Assembly: GCA_028873695.1 (NCBI GenBank)
Contig: JAPPNU010000028.1
Location: forward strand, 124,001-188,000
Source of the DNA: Gemmatimonadota bacterium
GTDB taxonomy: Bacteria; Latescibacterota; UBA2968; GCA-2709665
DNA length: 64,000 bases
Reading direction: 5' to 3'
Part shown: in pieces, positions 16,430 to 25,305 of the stretch
Position numbering within the stretch: the stretch's first letter is position 1
Layout: every line of letters starts with the position of its first letter
Position numbers and translations under genes: made by a program
The notes under the pieces: model-generated
Told to the model about the DNA's origin: nothing
Seen by the model: only the letters and a program-made list of their open reading frames with translations
Databases searched by the model: none

Positions 16430-16460
16430 GATACCTGCCGGCCGGGGGGAGACAGGTATC
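16430..16460 (+). other. Inverted repeat between porX and tsaE
   Basis: Perfect 8-bp inverted repeat GATACCTG / CAGGTATC with a 15-base G-rich loop. No T tract follows, so it is not a classic terminator; an RNA hairpin for processing or attenuation, or a protein-binding palindrome, is possible. Confidence 0.4.
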
Positions 16461-16520
16461 GCGGGCCCCTTGCCGGCCGATGATTGGCGACGCCTGAACC
16501 TGCCCTCGTAGCGAATTCCG

Positions 16521-16976
16521 ATGCAGACCTCAAGGTTTGAAATCAACACGACGTCCCCGGATCAGACGCGAACGTTCGGAAGGGAGTTGTCCGCTCGCCT
16601 GCGGCCGGGTGACTGTGTAGGGATGATCGGGGAACTCGGCAGCGGCAAGACCTGTCTGGCGCAGGGCATCTGTGAAGGGTTTGGCGTTCAGGACCGGGTG
16701 ACCAGCCCCACGTTCATCCTGGTGAACGAATACCGGGGCCGTGACGCCGCGTCGCGTCCGATCACTATCTACCACTTCGACCTGTACAGGCTCCCGGATG
16801 CGGACGCCCTCATCGACCTGGGCTGGGATGACTATCTTGCCGGTAACGGCATCTGCCTGATCGAATGGGCGGAACGCGCCGGATCGCTGCTGCCTGAGCG
16901 AGCCGTGCAGATCCGGATTGAAATGACGGAATCCGGTTCACGCAGAATCCTGCTTGAAAACGGAGAATGCACATGA
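16521..16976 (+). CDS. tsaE: tRNA t6A37 biosynthesis ATPase TsaE
   Basis: A 151-residue P-loop protein. Walker A is GELGSGKT (about residues 36-43), the next motif TSPTFILVNEYRG is the family switch region, and YHFDLYRL and LIEWAERAG are the Walker B-like and C-terminal signatures of TsaE (YjeE). TsaE hydrolyses ATP to reset the TsaB-TsaD complex that transfers threonylcarbamoyl to A37 of ANN-decoding tRNAs. The family length is 130-160 residues, so the gene is complete. TsaB and TsaD are not in the window. It overlaps the next gene as ATGA, implying translational coupling. Confidence 0.95.
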   Translation: MQTSRFEINTTSPDQTRTFGRELSARLRPGDCVGMIGELGSGKTCLAQGICEGFGVQDRVTSPTFILVNEYRGRDAASRPITIYHFDLYRLPDADALIDLGWDDYLAGNGICLIEWAERAGSLLPERAVQIRIEMTESGSRRILLENGECT

Positions 16977-17737
16977 CACGTTACGCATGCAGGATGTTGC
17001 TGTTGCTTGCCGTCTGGTTGGAATATTCCGGTTCAGCGCATGCCCAGGGCAACGTGCCGCGTTGGCTGATTGATGGACCGACCGCCGGCATGCTGCCTGC
17101 CGGCCGCCTGGCCGTGGATCTGCGATTGTATGGCGACAGCGGTATGCTCTCTCAGATCGAAGTCGGCGTCCACAACCGTATCAGCATCGGGATCTCTTTC
17201 GGCGGCCAACATATCGTGGGCAGCCGTGAGGCGGCATGGAATCCGCGCGTGGAAGTTGCGGGCCGCGTCCGGGTGATCGAGGAGGAGTTGAAGGTCCCGG
17301 CGGTCGCCGTGGGCTATCACTCACAGGGGTACGGTGAGTACGACGGGAATTTGAACCGATATGAGGTCAAGTCCAAGGGCTTCTACGCAGTGGCGAGCAA
17401 GAACTACGGTTTCCCGCTCGGAGACATGGGGTTGCACGCCGGATTGAATCGCAGCCTGGAAGATGGCGACGGGGACGTGGATCTTTCGGGTTTCCTGGGC
17501 GCCGACGTGGAGTTCAAGCGTATTTTCGCGATGTTGGTGGAATATGACTTTGCGATTAACGACAACGAAGACAACTCGCTGGGCTCGGGCAGAGGGAGGC
17601 TGAATCTGGGCGGACGGTGGATGCCTTCGGAGCGGCTGAATCTCGAAGTGGACGTCAAGAACCTGTTTCGTGACGGCAAGCGATCAAAAAACATCGATCG
17701 ACAGGTGCGATTGGTGTACTATTCGAAGGTCTGGTAG
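16973..17737 (+). CDS. Outer-membrane beta-barrel protein (YjbH-like)
   Basis: A 254-residue secreted protein. A signal peptide with core LLLLAVWLEYSG ends at SAHAQ, and the mature part consists of alternating short amphipathic strands such as IEVGVHNRISIGISFGG, with the C-terminal residue Trp preceded by aromatic strand VRLVYYSKVW, the BAM recognition pattern. It resembles YjbH/OmpA-barrel-like proteins in which a solvent-exposed loop alternates with strands. The ATG at 16973 overlaps the tsaE stop (ATGA) and has a GGAG site seven bases upstream; an ATG at 16967 has almost no spacing. Function unknown; coupling to tsaE is positional only. Confidence 0.72.
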   Translation: MTRYACRMLLLLAVWLEYSGSAHAQGNVPRWLIDGPTAGMLPAGRLAVDLRLYGDSGMLSQIEVGVHNRISIGISFGGQHIVGSREAAWNPRVEVAGRVRVIEEELKVPAVAVGYHSQGYGEYDGNLNRYEVKSKGFYAVASKNYGFPLGDMGLHAGLNRSLEDGDGDVDLSGFLGADVEFKRIFAMLVEYDFAINDNEDNSLGSGRGRLNLGGRWMPSERLNLEVDVKNLFRDGKRSKNIDRQVRLVYYSKVW

Positions 17738-17770
17738 TGACCCTATCGGGTCGTCTCCCCGCGACCCGGG

Positions 17771-19498
17771 CTACGCTTCGGCCCTCTTGAGCTGACGGGG
17801 GACGACAAAGAGCGTGACTTCATTCCGGATATTGACGAGTCCCGGGGCGGCGCCTCGGGGCTTTTGCACGTACCGGACTTCGGTGCAGTTGACCGGCACG
17901 GTCCCGGAATTCCTGGCTTTGCTCCAGTAGGCCGCGAGGCTCGCGGCTTCCTTCAACGCGGTTTCGGAGGGCTTCTGGCGTTTTCCCTCGCGCTTGAGGA
18001 TGACGTGCGAACCTGGACATCCCTGTGCGTGAAGGAAGAGGTCGTCCTTTGCCGAACCCTTCGTGAGGCGGTCGTTCTCGGCGTTGTTCCGGCCCACCAG
18101 AACCGTCCAGCCGTCCGTGGTCCGGTAACGTCTGGGATGTATTTCAGCCGAAGGGTCTCGGCCGGCGGACTTTTTCCGTGTACGGGTCGTGAGCCATCCC
18201 GCCGCTGCCAGTTCGTTTCGAATTTCCGTTACGTCGTCGGAGCCGCCGGCTTTCCCGATCCGCTCGAGAAGCGCGTCGACCCCCGCAAGTTCCGTTCGTG
18301 CTGCCTTCCGGCGTCGGGTGAGGATGGGCCGCGCCCTCTCGACCTTTCGGCTTCGCTTCAGATAGGCTGCGGCGTTTTCGTAGGGCAGCTTGTTGGCTCT
18401 GAGCGGTATCGTTACCTGAGGACCGGAAGGATCGTACACGTCCGGAAGCGTGACGGAAGTATCGCCGGGATGGATCCTGTGGAGCCCTGCCATGAGGATG
18501 TGCCCGTATCTTCTGTAGCGTTCGGCGTTTTCGGCGTCGTCGAGATCGGACTGGATTCGTGCGATCCTGCTTGCCAGCGATGCACGGCGCCGTTTGAGGA
18601 CAGTGACGATCTCACGCCGGTCGGTGTCCAGATATGCCCTGTTTTCTTCCAAGCGGACCACACGCCCGATCGCATCGCTGACGGATTCGCAGACCTGTAC
18701 CCCGTCGCCCCGCCCGCGGTGCAGGCTAAGTACCCGGATAGACGGGGGACTGCCGGGAATGCACAGTGTCTCGGGTTGATCCAGAAAGGACGGGCGGGCA
18801 TACAGGGAAACGATCCGGCTGACCAGACTCCGGATCGTTTCGGACGCCGGTTCCACGTCCGGTTCGACGCCGGATTCCGCGATCAGCGACGCGGCGGTCA
18901 GCACGTCAAGTCCTGCAACGACGCCGGCGAGGGCCCGTGCAGGCTGATCCGGCCGCTGCCGGAACGTATCGGCGAGATCGGCCGGCACGAGTTCATGGGG
19001 CGGAATTCTATCCTGTGCGGGCGGCGGACGATACGTTTCGCCAGGAAGAACGCGCCGCCGGCTGTTTGCTTTGCTTCCCACCCGGCGCAGCACCCCCAGG
19101 ATCCGCTGATCCGGTTCCGACGTCAGGATAACGTTACTGTACCGGTTTATCAACTCCACGTACATGCGGTAGCGGCGTTCTCCACCCAGCCGATCGCGTT
19201 TGCGCAGGTCGAACGAGAGGATGCGCTCCAGCGGGATCTGTGAGATCCCCAGGATTACGCTGTCGCAAACGTGGTGATCAGCCCAGGGCGGCGGGGGGCG
19301 TGAGGCCGCTGGCGGGCGATGGACCCGTTGCAGGCGGCCTGCGTCTGGCGAAGCCGAAAACAGCAGGTGCATCCCGTCGGTTGTTTCGACGGCAAGTTCA
19401 TACGTTCCAGCCAGGGCCGCTCGCCGGACGCGTTTTCCCTGCAGATCCCCGTTCAGTTCCTCGCAAAGCCGTCTCAGTGTGAAGTAGCTGAGGTCCAT
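17771..19498 (-). CDS. rqcH: NFACT-family ribosome quality control protein (RqcH type)
   Basis: A 575-residue NFACT protein. The N-terminal domain begins MDLSYFTLRRLCEELNG and carries the Asp102-Arg103 pair in KRDRLGG, equivalent to the Asp-Arg of RqcH/Rqc2 that is needed for C-terminal tailing. Coiled-coil arms follow (about 290-440), then the NFACT-R domain from about 459 (DGWTVLVGRNNAEND, DLFLHAQGCPGSHVIL). RqcH binds 50S subunits blocked by peptidyl-tRNA and adds alanine tails that mark the chain for proteolysis. The start at 19498 opens the canonical fold; the frame stays open to 19816 but that part is arginine-rich, unconserved and enters a dispersed repeat. Some Gram-positive relatives bind fibronectin, an alternative reading. 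Confidence 0.92.
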   Translation of the reverse strand: MDLSYFTLRRLCEELNGDLQGKRVRRAALAGTYELAVETTDGMHLLFSASPDAGRLQRVHRPPAASRPPPPWADHHVCDSVILGISQIPLERILSFDLRKRDRLGGERRYRMYVELINRYSNVILTSEPDQRILGVLRRVGSKANSRRRVLPGETYRPPPAQDRIPPHELVPADLADTFRQRPDQPARALAGVVAGLDVLTAASLIAESGVEPDVEPASETIRSLVSRIVSLYARPSFLDQPETLCIPGSPPSIRVLSLHRGRGDGVQVCESVSDAIGRVVRLEENRAYLDTDRREIVTVLKRRRASLASRIARIQSDLDDAENAERYRRYGHILMAGLHRIHPGDTSVTLPDVYDPSGPQVTIPLRANKLPYENAAAYLKRSRKVERARPILTRRRKAARTELAGVDALLERIGKAGGSDDVTEIRNELAAAGWLTTRTRKKSAGRDPSAEIHPRRYRTTDGWTVLVGRNNAENDRLTKGSAKDDLFLHAQGCPGSHVILKREGKRQKPSETALKEAASLAAYWSKARNSGTVPVNCTEVRYVQKPRGAAPGLVNIRNEVTLFVVPRQLKRAEA

Positions 19499-19702
19499 GT
19501 GCGCAATTCTCGCATTCGAGGGTCGTTGCCTGCGCCTCCGGCGCGGTGTCTGCCGGCGCCGTGACGGGAACCGCTGATTCTCGCGCAACGAAACGGGGAT
19601 CAACGGCAACTGCGGATTGAGCTGTCCCGCCGGGGAGTACCCGATAACCGCCCCGCTGCCCGGATCCGGATTGGGGAGAGGCACCGAAAAGGACCGCATC
19701 GC

Positions 19703-19731
19703 TTGACAATTCCGACCGGACCTGGTATCCT
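19703..19731 (+). promoter_or_regulatory. Sigma-70-type promoter for the ClpX-like gene
   Basis: TTGACA (19703-19708), 17-base spacer, TATCCT (19726-19731). The -10 box stops two bases before repeat copy 2, so transcription would begin inside the first bases of that repeat and include all of it in a leader of about 220 bases. Confidence 0.65.
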
Positions 19732-19733
19732 TA

Positions 19734-19896
19734 AAAGCTGTCTTAAATCTCCCAGCGGTCTTCGCGCGGCTGTAAAAACGCCGATCGGCGTTGGACAAAT
19801 CCACCCGTATAGACAAATTTGGGCGGATTTTCCCGCCTTGACCGCCACTTTTTTCGCTCGCGACCGGGAGCTCACCGGGAATTTTAAAACATTTGG
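19734..19896 (+). repeat. Dispersed 163-bp repeat with terminal inverted repeats, copy 2
   Basis: Second copy of the family at 9218-9379 and 50891-51052. The left end reads AAAGCTGTCTTAAATCTCCC and the right end, inverted, CCAAATGTTTTAAAATTCCC. An internal palindrome AACGCCGATCGGCGTT differs from the other copies at paired sites (A-T here, G-T there). Same strand as the downstream ClpX-like gene, starting 60 bases after the repeat ends. Confidence 0.85.
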
Positions 19897-19956
19897 ACGC
19901 CCTGTACCCGCGTATCGGGCGCCGATTGGACCGCCAGAATCCGGAGAGGAACGACG

Positions 19957-21504
19957 ATGCCTGAACAAAGACCCGTGAATCCCAAGGAACTGCAGAAAGA
20001 TCTGAAAGAACTCATCGAGCAGAAGTACGGCGCCCAGGTCGTGTTTCCTCAGGCCGAGGCCGAAGGGAGCAGTGAAGGACCGCGCACGGAGGAAGCGCAG
20101 GATGAATCGATTGACTTTGACCTGAAACCGGAAGAGCTCGAAGCTTTTCTCGATGAGTACGTGATCAAACAGGACGAGGCGAAGGAAGTGCTCGCGACCA
20201 AGATCTGCACCCACTTCAACCGGATGAAGCTGGATCGCGAGGATCCGGAATTCGAACATCGTTCCGTGGGAAACATCAAGAACAACATCCTGCTGATCGG
20301 TCCGACCGGAGTGGGCAAGACCTATCTGATAAAGCTGATCGCTCATCGTATCGGTGTCCCCTTCGTAAAGGGCGACGCGACGAAGTTCAGTGAAACGGGA
20401 TACGTCGGAGGCGACGTCGAAGACCTGGTGCGCGAATTGGTTCGCGAGGCCGGCGGCAGCATTGAAAGGGCCCAATACGGCATTATCTACGTGGATGAAA
20501 TCGACAAGATCGCTTCAACGCCCAACCTCGTAGGGCCGGACGTTTCGCGAAGCGGCGTTCAGCGCAACCTGCTGAAGCTTATGGAAGAAACCGAAGTGGA
20601 CCTCAAAGCGCCGCACGATCTGGCATCGCAGATGGAATCCATGATGCAGTATCAGCAAAGCGGCAAGATGGAGCGCAAGAAAATCAACACACGAAACATC
20701 CTCTTCATCGTTAGCGGTGCGTTCAACGGGTTCGAGGATCTGATTAAACGCCGTCTCAATCGAAACAGCCTTGGGTTCAAGGCCGAAACGGAACGATCGC
20801 AGAACCAGGAAGCGGACCGCGTCTCCTGCCTGAAGCAGGCGATTACGGAAGACCTCATCGCGTTCGGTTTCGAGTCGGAATTCGTGGGGCGTCTGCCTGT
20901 CGTGGCCGTGCTCGAACCGCTGTCCGTCGAGGACCTGTATCAGATTCTGAAGAGTCCGACCAGCTCGGTCATCCTTGGTAAAAAGCGGGACTTCCTGGCC
21001 TACGGCATCGAATTGAACTTCGAGGACGCGGCATTGCGCCGGCTTGCGGAGCAGGCGTCCACTGAACAGACGGGCGCGCGGGCGCTGGTCAGTGTCTGTG
21101 AGCGGGCGCTGCTGAAATTCGAAAAGGCGCTTCCGTCCACCGATATCCGTTCGTTTACGGTTACGGCCGATGTTGTGGAGAATCCAACGCTGCAGTTGCA
21201 GCAGTTGCTGGTCCACCGGGATATCTCGTCCTATTCGAGGCGTTTTCTGGATGCATACGGCATTGTCTTGACGTTTTCGGATGCGGCAAAGAAGATCTTG
21301 GCCGATACCGCGGCCCGCGACGGCGCGTCGGTCGAGGCGTTGTGCCAGACTTTATTCGACGATTACGGTCACGGTCTGAAGCTGGTGGGCAAGTCCGAGT
21401 ACACGATCGACAAAGACGCGGCGGAACACGCGAAAGTGCATCTGGATCGGATGGTTAAAGCATTTTACGGTACCATCGGAGAAAAGTCCGTGCGTGCGAA
21501 GTAG
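19957..21504 (+). CDS. ClpX-like AAA+ unfoldase lacking the zinc-finger domain
   Basis: A 515-residue HslU/ClpX-class AAA+ ATPase. After a charged N-terminal segment of about 55 residues without the ClpX zinc-binding cysteines come YVIKQDEAKE, Walker A LIGPTGVGKT, the pore loop GYVG, Walker B IIYVDEIDKIA, and the arginine-finger region VGRLPVVA. At 272-274, where ClpX has its IGF tripeptide for docking on ClpP, it has LGF, so a ClpP partner is plausible. A C-terminal extension of about 120 residues goes beyond ClpX. It unfolds proteins for degradation or remodelling; its substrates are unknown. An AGAGGA site precedes the ATG. It converges on murQ with two bases between the stops. Confidence 0.85.
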   Translation: MPEQRPVNPKELQKDLKELIEQKYGAQVVFPQAEAEGSSEGPRTEEAQDESIDFDLKPEELEAFLDEYVIKQDEAKEVLATKICTHFNRMKLDREDPEFEHRSVGNIKNNILLIGPTGVGKTYLIKLIAHRIGVPFVKGDATKFSETGYVGGDVEDLVRELVREAGGSIERAQYGIIYVDEIDKIASTPNLVGPDVSRSGVQRNLLKLMEETEVDLKAPHDLASQMESMMQYQQSGKMERKKINTRNILFIVSGAFNGFEDLIKRRLNRNSLGFKAETERSQNQEADRVSCLKQAITEDLIAFGFESEFVGRLPVVAVLEPLSVEDLYQILKSPTSSVILGKKRDFLAYGIELNFEDAALRRLAEQASTEQTGARALVSVCERALLKFEKALPSTDIRSFTVTADVVENPTLQLQQLLVHRDISSYSRRFLDAYGIVLTFSDAAKKILADTAARDGASVEALCQTLFDDYGHGLKLVGKSEYTIDKDAAEHAKVHLDRMVKAFYGTIGEKSVRAK

Positions 21505-21506
21505 CG

Positions 21507-22421
21507 TCAGGTTCCGTTCGTCAGGGCCAGCCTTACGATGCCGCCGTTCTCCACGAGCAGTCGACGGGCCGTCTCCTTCGAGACGGCCCGTTTTGACATG
21601 ACAATTGCCGTCTTGAGATCGCCTGCCGCGGCGAGTAAGCGCCGGCTCTCGTCGCGGGAAAGCCCCGTCGTTTCCATCAGAATCCGCCGGGCGCGGTCAT
21701 TCAGTTTCGCGCAGGTGGGTGTCAGGTCAACCATCAGATTGCCGTAGACCTTCCCCAGCCTGACCATCGCTGCCGTCGTGATCATATTCAGTACGATCTT
21801 GGTCGCGGTACCGGCCTTCAGGCGCGTGGAACCGGTGATGGCTTCAGGCCCGACCTCCGGCACAATCTTGACGTTCGCGTCCGCCTTTCTGGCCGCTTCC
21901 GGATTGCACGTGAAGAAAACGGTCTCCGCGCCCGCGCAATGGGCGTATTCCAGCGCCCCCAGCACAAACGGCGTCACGCCACTGGCCGCAATGCCCATCA
22001 CGACGTCCCGTTCCGACAGATTCCGGCGGCGAAGTTCGGACGCACCTTCTTCCGGCCGGTCCTCGGCGCGTTCCGCCGCCCGGAGGAGTGCGTCGGCGCC
22101 GCCCGCGATTATACCCTGAACCGTCCCGGGCGGGGTTCCGAACGTAGGGGGGCACTCGGCGGCGTCCAGGACGCCGAGCCGGCCGCTGGAACCGGCGCCG
22201 ACATAGAAGAGCCGGCCGCCGTTCCCTACCGCCGTGACCACCAGTTCCACGGCCTCCGCAACCCGCGGAAGAATGGCGTTTACCGCCTGTGGTACCCTGC
22301 TGTCTTCTTCATTGAGAATTTCGAGAATACGCAGCGTGGGCGCCTCATCGATTTGCGCGCTGGCAAGATTCCGTTGTTCTGTCGGCAGAGATGCCCATTT
22401 TGACGGGTTCGCGTCGGACAT
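21507..22421 (-). CDS. murQ: N-acetylmuramic acid 6-phosphate etherase
   Basis: A 304-residue SIS-domain enzyme that cleaves the lactyl ether of MurNAc-6-phosphate to GlcNAc-6-phosphate and lactate during cell-wall recycling. Seen: TEQRNLASAQID at the N terminus, the sugar-phosphate loop VGAGSSGRLGVLDAAECPPTFG with the catalytic glutamate, GIAASGVTPFVLGAL and SRRLLAAAGDLKTAIVM near the end, all typical of MurQ. The length matches the family. The ATG at 22421 opens the fold; frames reaching to 22628 overlap the UPF0182 gene. It starts 7 bases after the UPF0182 stop and is probably cotranscribed. No MurNAc phosphotransferase or AnmK kinase is in the window, so the source of MurNAc-6-P is unclear. 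Confidence 0.95.
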   Translation of the reverse strand: MSDANPSKWASLPTEQRNLASAQIDEAPTLRILEILNEEDSRVPQAVNAILPRVAEAVELVVTAVGNGGRLFYVGAGSSGRLGVLDAAECPPTFGTPPGTVQGIIAGGADALLRAAERAEDRPEEGASELRRRNLSERDVVMGIAASGVTPFVLGALEYAHCAGAETVFFTCNPEAARKADANVKIVPEVGPEAITGSTRLKAGTATKIVLNMITTAAMVRLGKVYGNLMVDLTPTCAKLNDRARRILMETTGLSRDESRRLLAAAGDLKTAIVMSKRAVSKETARRLLVENGGIVRLALTNGT

Positions 22422-22428
22422 CGTCCTG

Positions 22429-25188
22429 TTATTCCTCTTCCTCAGCCGCGCTGCGCAGTTGTCGAAGGGTCTTGCGAAGGCTTTCAACGGCTTCTCCGTA
22501 ACCCGCGAAGTCACCCATTCGAAGCCGTGACTGCGCCGTGTCGAACTGCGTGAGGGCGGTCTGGCTGAGTCTTCGAAGACCCGTGGAGGCCGGCAGCGGG
22601 TGGCGCGGCATATCCGGAGCGGTTCCACGCGCTTCGAGTGCCAGGTTCAGCGCCCGTTCAAGGTCTTCGGCCATGGCGAGCCGATCGCCGTGCGCCACCA
22701 GCACCCGTTTCAGTTGGGGCATGCCGCTCTGGGTGGCCCTCAGGTAAAGGGGTTCAACGTAGATGAAGCCGTCTTCAATGGGCACGACAAGCAGGTTGCC
22801 CCGCAGCACGTCGGAACCCCGCTGGCTCCAGAGCGTAATTTCCCGAGAGACATCGGTATCCTGATCGATACGGCGTTCGATCAACATCGGACCGTAGACG
22901 AGTTTCTTCTTGGGCAGCTTGTACACCATTAGACGGCCGTAGTTGGGACCGTCGCATCTGGCAAGAAGCCACGCGATCATGTTGGCTTTTCCGGCGGGTG
23001 TGGCCGGAAGCATCAATACGAACTCCTCCCGGGCCGCGTCCGGCAGTTTGACGATGATGTAATACGGCGCCATGACCCGCGGGCGTTCCGAAACCCCATA
23101 GATTTCCGTGGCTGTTTCCCAGACGTCTTCCCGGTTGTAGAATACCTGGGGTGAGGCCATGTGGTACGTGTTGTATAGAGAAGCCTGGATTTTAAACAGG
23201 TCTGCCGGATAACGCACGTGGGCGCGCAGGGCCTCCGGCATGTCCTCCATGGGACGATAGAGTTCCGGGAAGATTTCCATGTAGGACCGTACGAGCGGAT
23301 CGTCCGGGTCCCATACGTAGAACGTGACCGTCCCGTCGTAAGCATCGAGCGTGGCCTTGACGGCGTTTCGGATGTAATTGGCTTCCCGTACGTACGGCCG
23401 GCCGTAGGGTTCCGCGTAGGGGTACATGTTGCTTTCCGTATAGGCGTCCTGCATCCACACAAGCCGACCGTTCACCGTGACGAGATAAGGGTCTTCGTCG
23501 AAGCGGAGATACGGCGCCAGTTTCTGAAACCGCCTGGGTCCTTCGTCCCTGAACCGGCGGCCGATGTGCCGGTCGAATTGAATTCGGCTTTCGGGCTTCA
23601 GGTTCTGTGTAACCAGCAGGTAGGGATCGGCGAAGCGCAGGGCGAAAAGGAGCCGGCGAACGAACGAATTGACCGGTACCCCGCCACGGCCGCTGTAGGT
23701 GGTGTAGGCGTTGTCGTCGCCGCGAGGGTAGTCGAATTCCTCTGTCCTGGTGTTTACAACCACGTAGTCCTGCATGGCTTCGCCATAGTAGATTTCAGGG
23801 CGGTCCACGCGAATGTCCACCGACGCGCTCGGCGGGATGTCTTTGACATAGAATTTCGGAAGACCCTCTTCGCCGATTTTATTCGCCGGGCTCATACAGA
23901 AGCCGTAACCGTGGGTGTAGACCAGGTGGCGGTTGACCCAGGTTTCGCCCTGGATCGCCATCTGTTCCCGCGAGAATTCTCGGGCGGCCACCATCACCTG
24001 CTGGTATTCGCCATCGATCGAATACCGGTCCACGTCGACGCTTCCGAAGCGGTAGTAGGACCTGATTTCCTGGAGCTGGCTGTAGGTCGCAATCAGGGGC
24101 CGGCGGTCCCACAGCGGGATGCTGCGGATGGTGGGCAGATTGTTGCGGATGTCCTGGAAATCCAGATCGGAGTCCGCCGGAAAAGGGACCTCTTCGATTC
24201 GGTCCAGGCCATACGCTCTCCGCGTGTGTTCTATGGTCCTCCGAATGTAGGGTTCTTCGAGTCTCAGCTCATCGGGTTTGACCACGAACTGCTCGAAGAG
24301 AATCGGAAACAGCCAGCTGAGCAGCAGAATTGCCGAGACATAAGCTGTGCCGCCGCCGGCGACAGGCCACCACTTCTTTCCACGCAGGTTGTATGCCAGC
24401 AATGCGCCGAGAAGGATGGAGAGGACCATCATCAGACGGTAGATGTAAACCTGTACATGGAGGTCGGTGTATCCGGCGCCGAAGAAAGCGTCTTTGCGAA
24501 AGGAATAGAGGATTTCGTATTCCTTGAGCCAGTACCACCAGGCAAAGATGAACGCGAGAATCGCCGCAAGCGCGGAAAGGTGGGCGCGGACGTGCGGGGT
24601 GGAGGACCAGCCTCGTTTTGCCTTGCGCAGCGCCCGGTCCTGATGATAGGAGATACTGACGAGGACGATGGTGAGAACAACGGCGAAGGCCAACCAGCCC
24701 TGCACGAAGTTGTAGGCGGGAAGCTTGAAGAAGTAAAAGCTGAGGTCGTTGGAGAATACAGGGTCGGCTATCCCGAACGGGACAGGATAGAACCAGCGCA
24801 GCAGCGGCATCCAGGCGGCGGCGCCGATCAGGCCGGTTGCCGCGGTCAGGAGGGCGATTGCGGCAGACCAGAGGATCAAGTGGCGCTTGCGTCGTTCCGG
24901 CAGTACCGGCTCCGTGTCGGCAACGAGGACCTCGAGCGGCATCTCGCGGGTGTGTCGGCCGTACCTACGCGCAATGCGGACGTTGATCACCGCGATGACC
25001 GCGAAGGCGGTTGCAAACGCAGAAAAGGAAACAAGCCTGGCGAGAGCCGTGGTGACGAGGACGGACCCGTACCCCAGGTTCCGGAACCATAGCCAGTCGG
25101 TATAAAAATACACACTCAGGCGAAGGCACGTATATCCAAGAAGCAATCCGGCCAGTGGAAGAAGAAACTTGAGTGCTCGTCTAGACAT
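22429..25188 (-). CDS. UPF0182 family large membrane protein
   Basis: A 919-residue protein of UPF0182. The N-terminal 310 residues contain about seven transmembrane helices, with family motifs YFYTDWLWFRNLGY, DPVFSNDLSFYFFKLPAY and EYEILYSFR. The rest is a large globular, probably extracytoplasmic part with NYIRNAVKATLDAYDGTVTF and GNLLVVPIEDGFIYVEPLYL, followed by a short helical tail ending in four glutamates. No biochemical function is established for the family. A strong promoter (25237-25265) lies upstream, divergent from the KamA promoter. murQ follows at 7 bases, suggesting but not proving a link to the cell envelope. Confidence 0.93.
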   Translation of the reverse strand: MSRRALKFLLPLAGLLLGYTCLRLSVYFYTDWLWFRNLGYGSVLVTTALARLVSFSAFATAFAVIAVINVRIARRYGRHTREMPLEVLVADTEPVLPERRKRHLILWSAAIALLTAATGLIGAAAWMPLLRWFYPVPFGIADPVFSNDLSFYFFKLPAYNFVQGWLAFAVVLTIVLVSISYHQDRALRKAKRGWSSTPHVRAHLSALAAILAFIFAWWYWLKEYEILYSFRKDAFFGAGYTDLHVQVYIYRLMMVLSILLGALLAYNLRGKKWWPVAGGGTAYVSAILLLSWLFPILFEQFVVKPDELRLEEPYIRRTIEHTRRAYGLDRIEEVPFPADSDLDFQDIRNNLPTIRSIPLWDRRPLIATYSQLQEIRSYYRFGSVDVDRYSIDGEYQQVMVAAREFSREQMAIQGETWVNRHLVYTHGYGFCMSPANKIGEEGLPKFYVKDIPPSASVDIRVDRPEIYYGEAMQDYVVVNTRTEEFDYPRGDDNAYTTYSGRGGVPVNSFVRRLLFALRFADPYLLVTQNLKPESRIQFDRHIGRRFRDEGPRRFQKLAPYLRFDEDPYLVTVNGRLVWMQDAYTESNMYPYAEPYGRPYVREANYIRNAVKATLDAYDGTVTFYVWDPDDPLVRSYMEIFPELYRPMEDMPEALRAHVRYPADLFKIQASLYNTYHMASPQVFYNREDVWETATEIYGVSERPRVMAPYYIIVKLPDAAREEFVLMLPATPAGKANMIAWLLARCDGPNYGRLMVYKLPKKKLVYGPMLIERRIDQDTDVSREITLWSQRGSDVLRGNLLVVPIEDGFIYVEPLYLRATQSGMPQLKRVLVAHGDRLAMAEDLERALNLALEARGTAPDMPRHPLPASTGLRRLSQTALTQFDTAQSRLRMGDFAGYGEAVESLRKTLRQLRSAAEEEE

Positions 25189-25236
25189 AGTACGCTTTGC
25201 GTTATCGTAAAGGCGATGACATTCTCTAACCTATGG

Positions 25237-25265
25237 AATATAAGCAGGATAAATAACCCTAACAA
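25237..25265 (-). promoter_or_regulatory. Promoter for the UPF0182-murQ operon
   Basis: On the minus strand TTGTTA (25260-25265), 17-base spacer, TATATT (25237-25242). Leader about 40 bases. No strong ribosome site is seen at the UPF0182 start. Confidence 0.6.
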
Positions 25266-25305
25266 GCGGATTTTCCCGAAAACCGCCGCCGCCGCGGGAA
25301 AGTCC

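Larger units (their letters stand above)
19499..19956. other. Divergent intergenic region holding a promoter and repeat copy 2
   Basis: 458 bases between rqcH (minus) and the ClpX-like gene (plus). From 19703 it holds a promoter and then the dispersed repeat. The part at 19499-19700 shows no recognisable promoter or ribosome site for rqcH; its open frame is judged noncoding. Confidence 0.6.

Noticed and set aside
15453..16511. Plus-strand open frame in another frame of porX
   Set aside because: The PorX receiver and PglZ motifs are in the other frame; this one has none.
17739..17753. GACCC/GGGTC hairpin between the barrel protein and rqcH genes
   Set aside because: Only a 5-bp stem without a T tract; not enough to call a terminator.
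17864..19243. Plus-strand open frame of about 459 codons
   Set aside because: Antisense to the NFACT gene; low-complexity sequence with no domain.
19499..19816. N-terminal extension of the NFACT protein by about 106 residues
   Set aside because: Arginine-rich and unlike the family; its far end is repeat copy 2, which is found elsewhere as noncoding sequence.
23218..25092. Long plus-strand open frame of about 624 codons
   Set aside because: Antisense shadow of the UPF0182 gene, whose minus-strand protein has clear family motifs.
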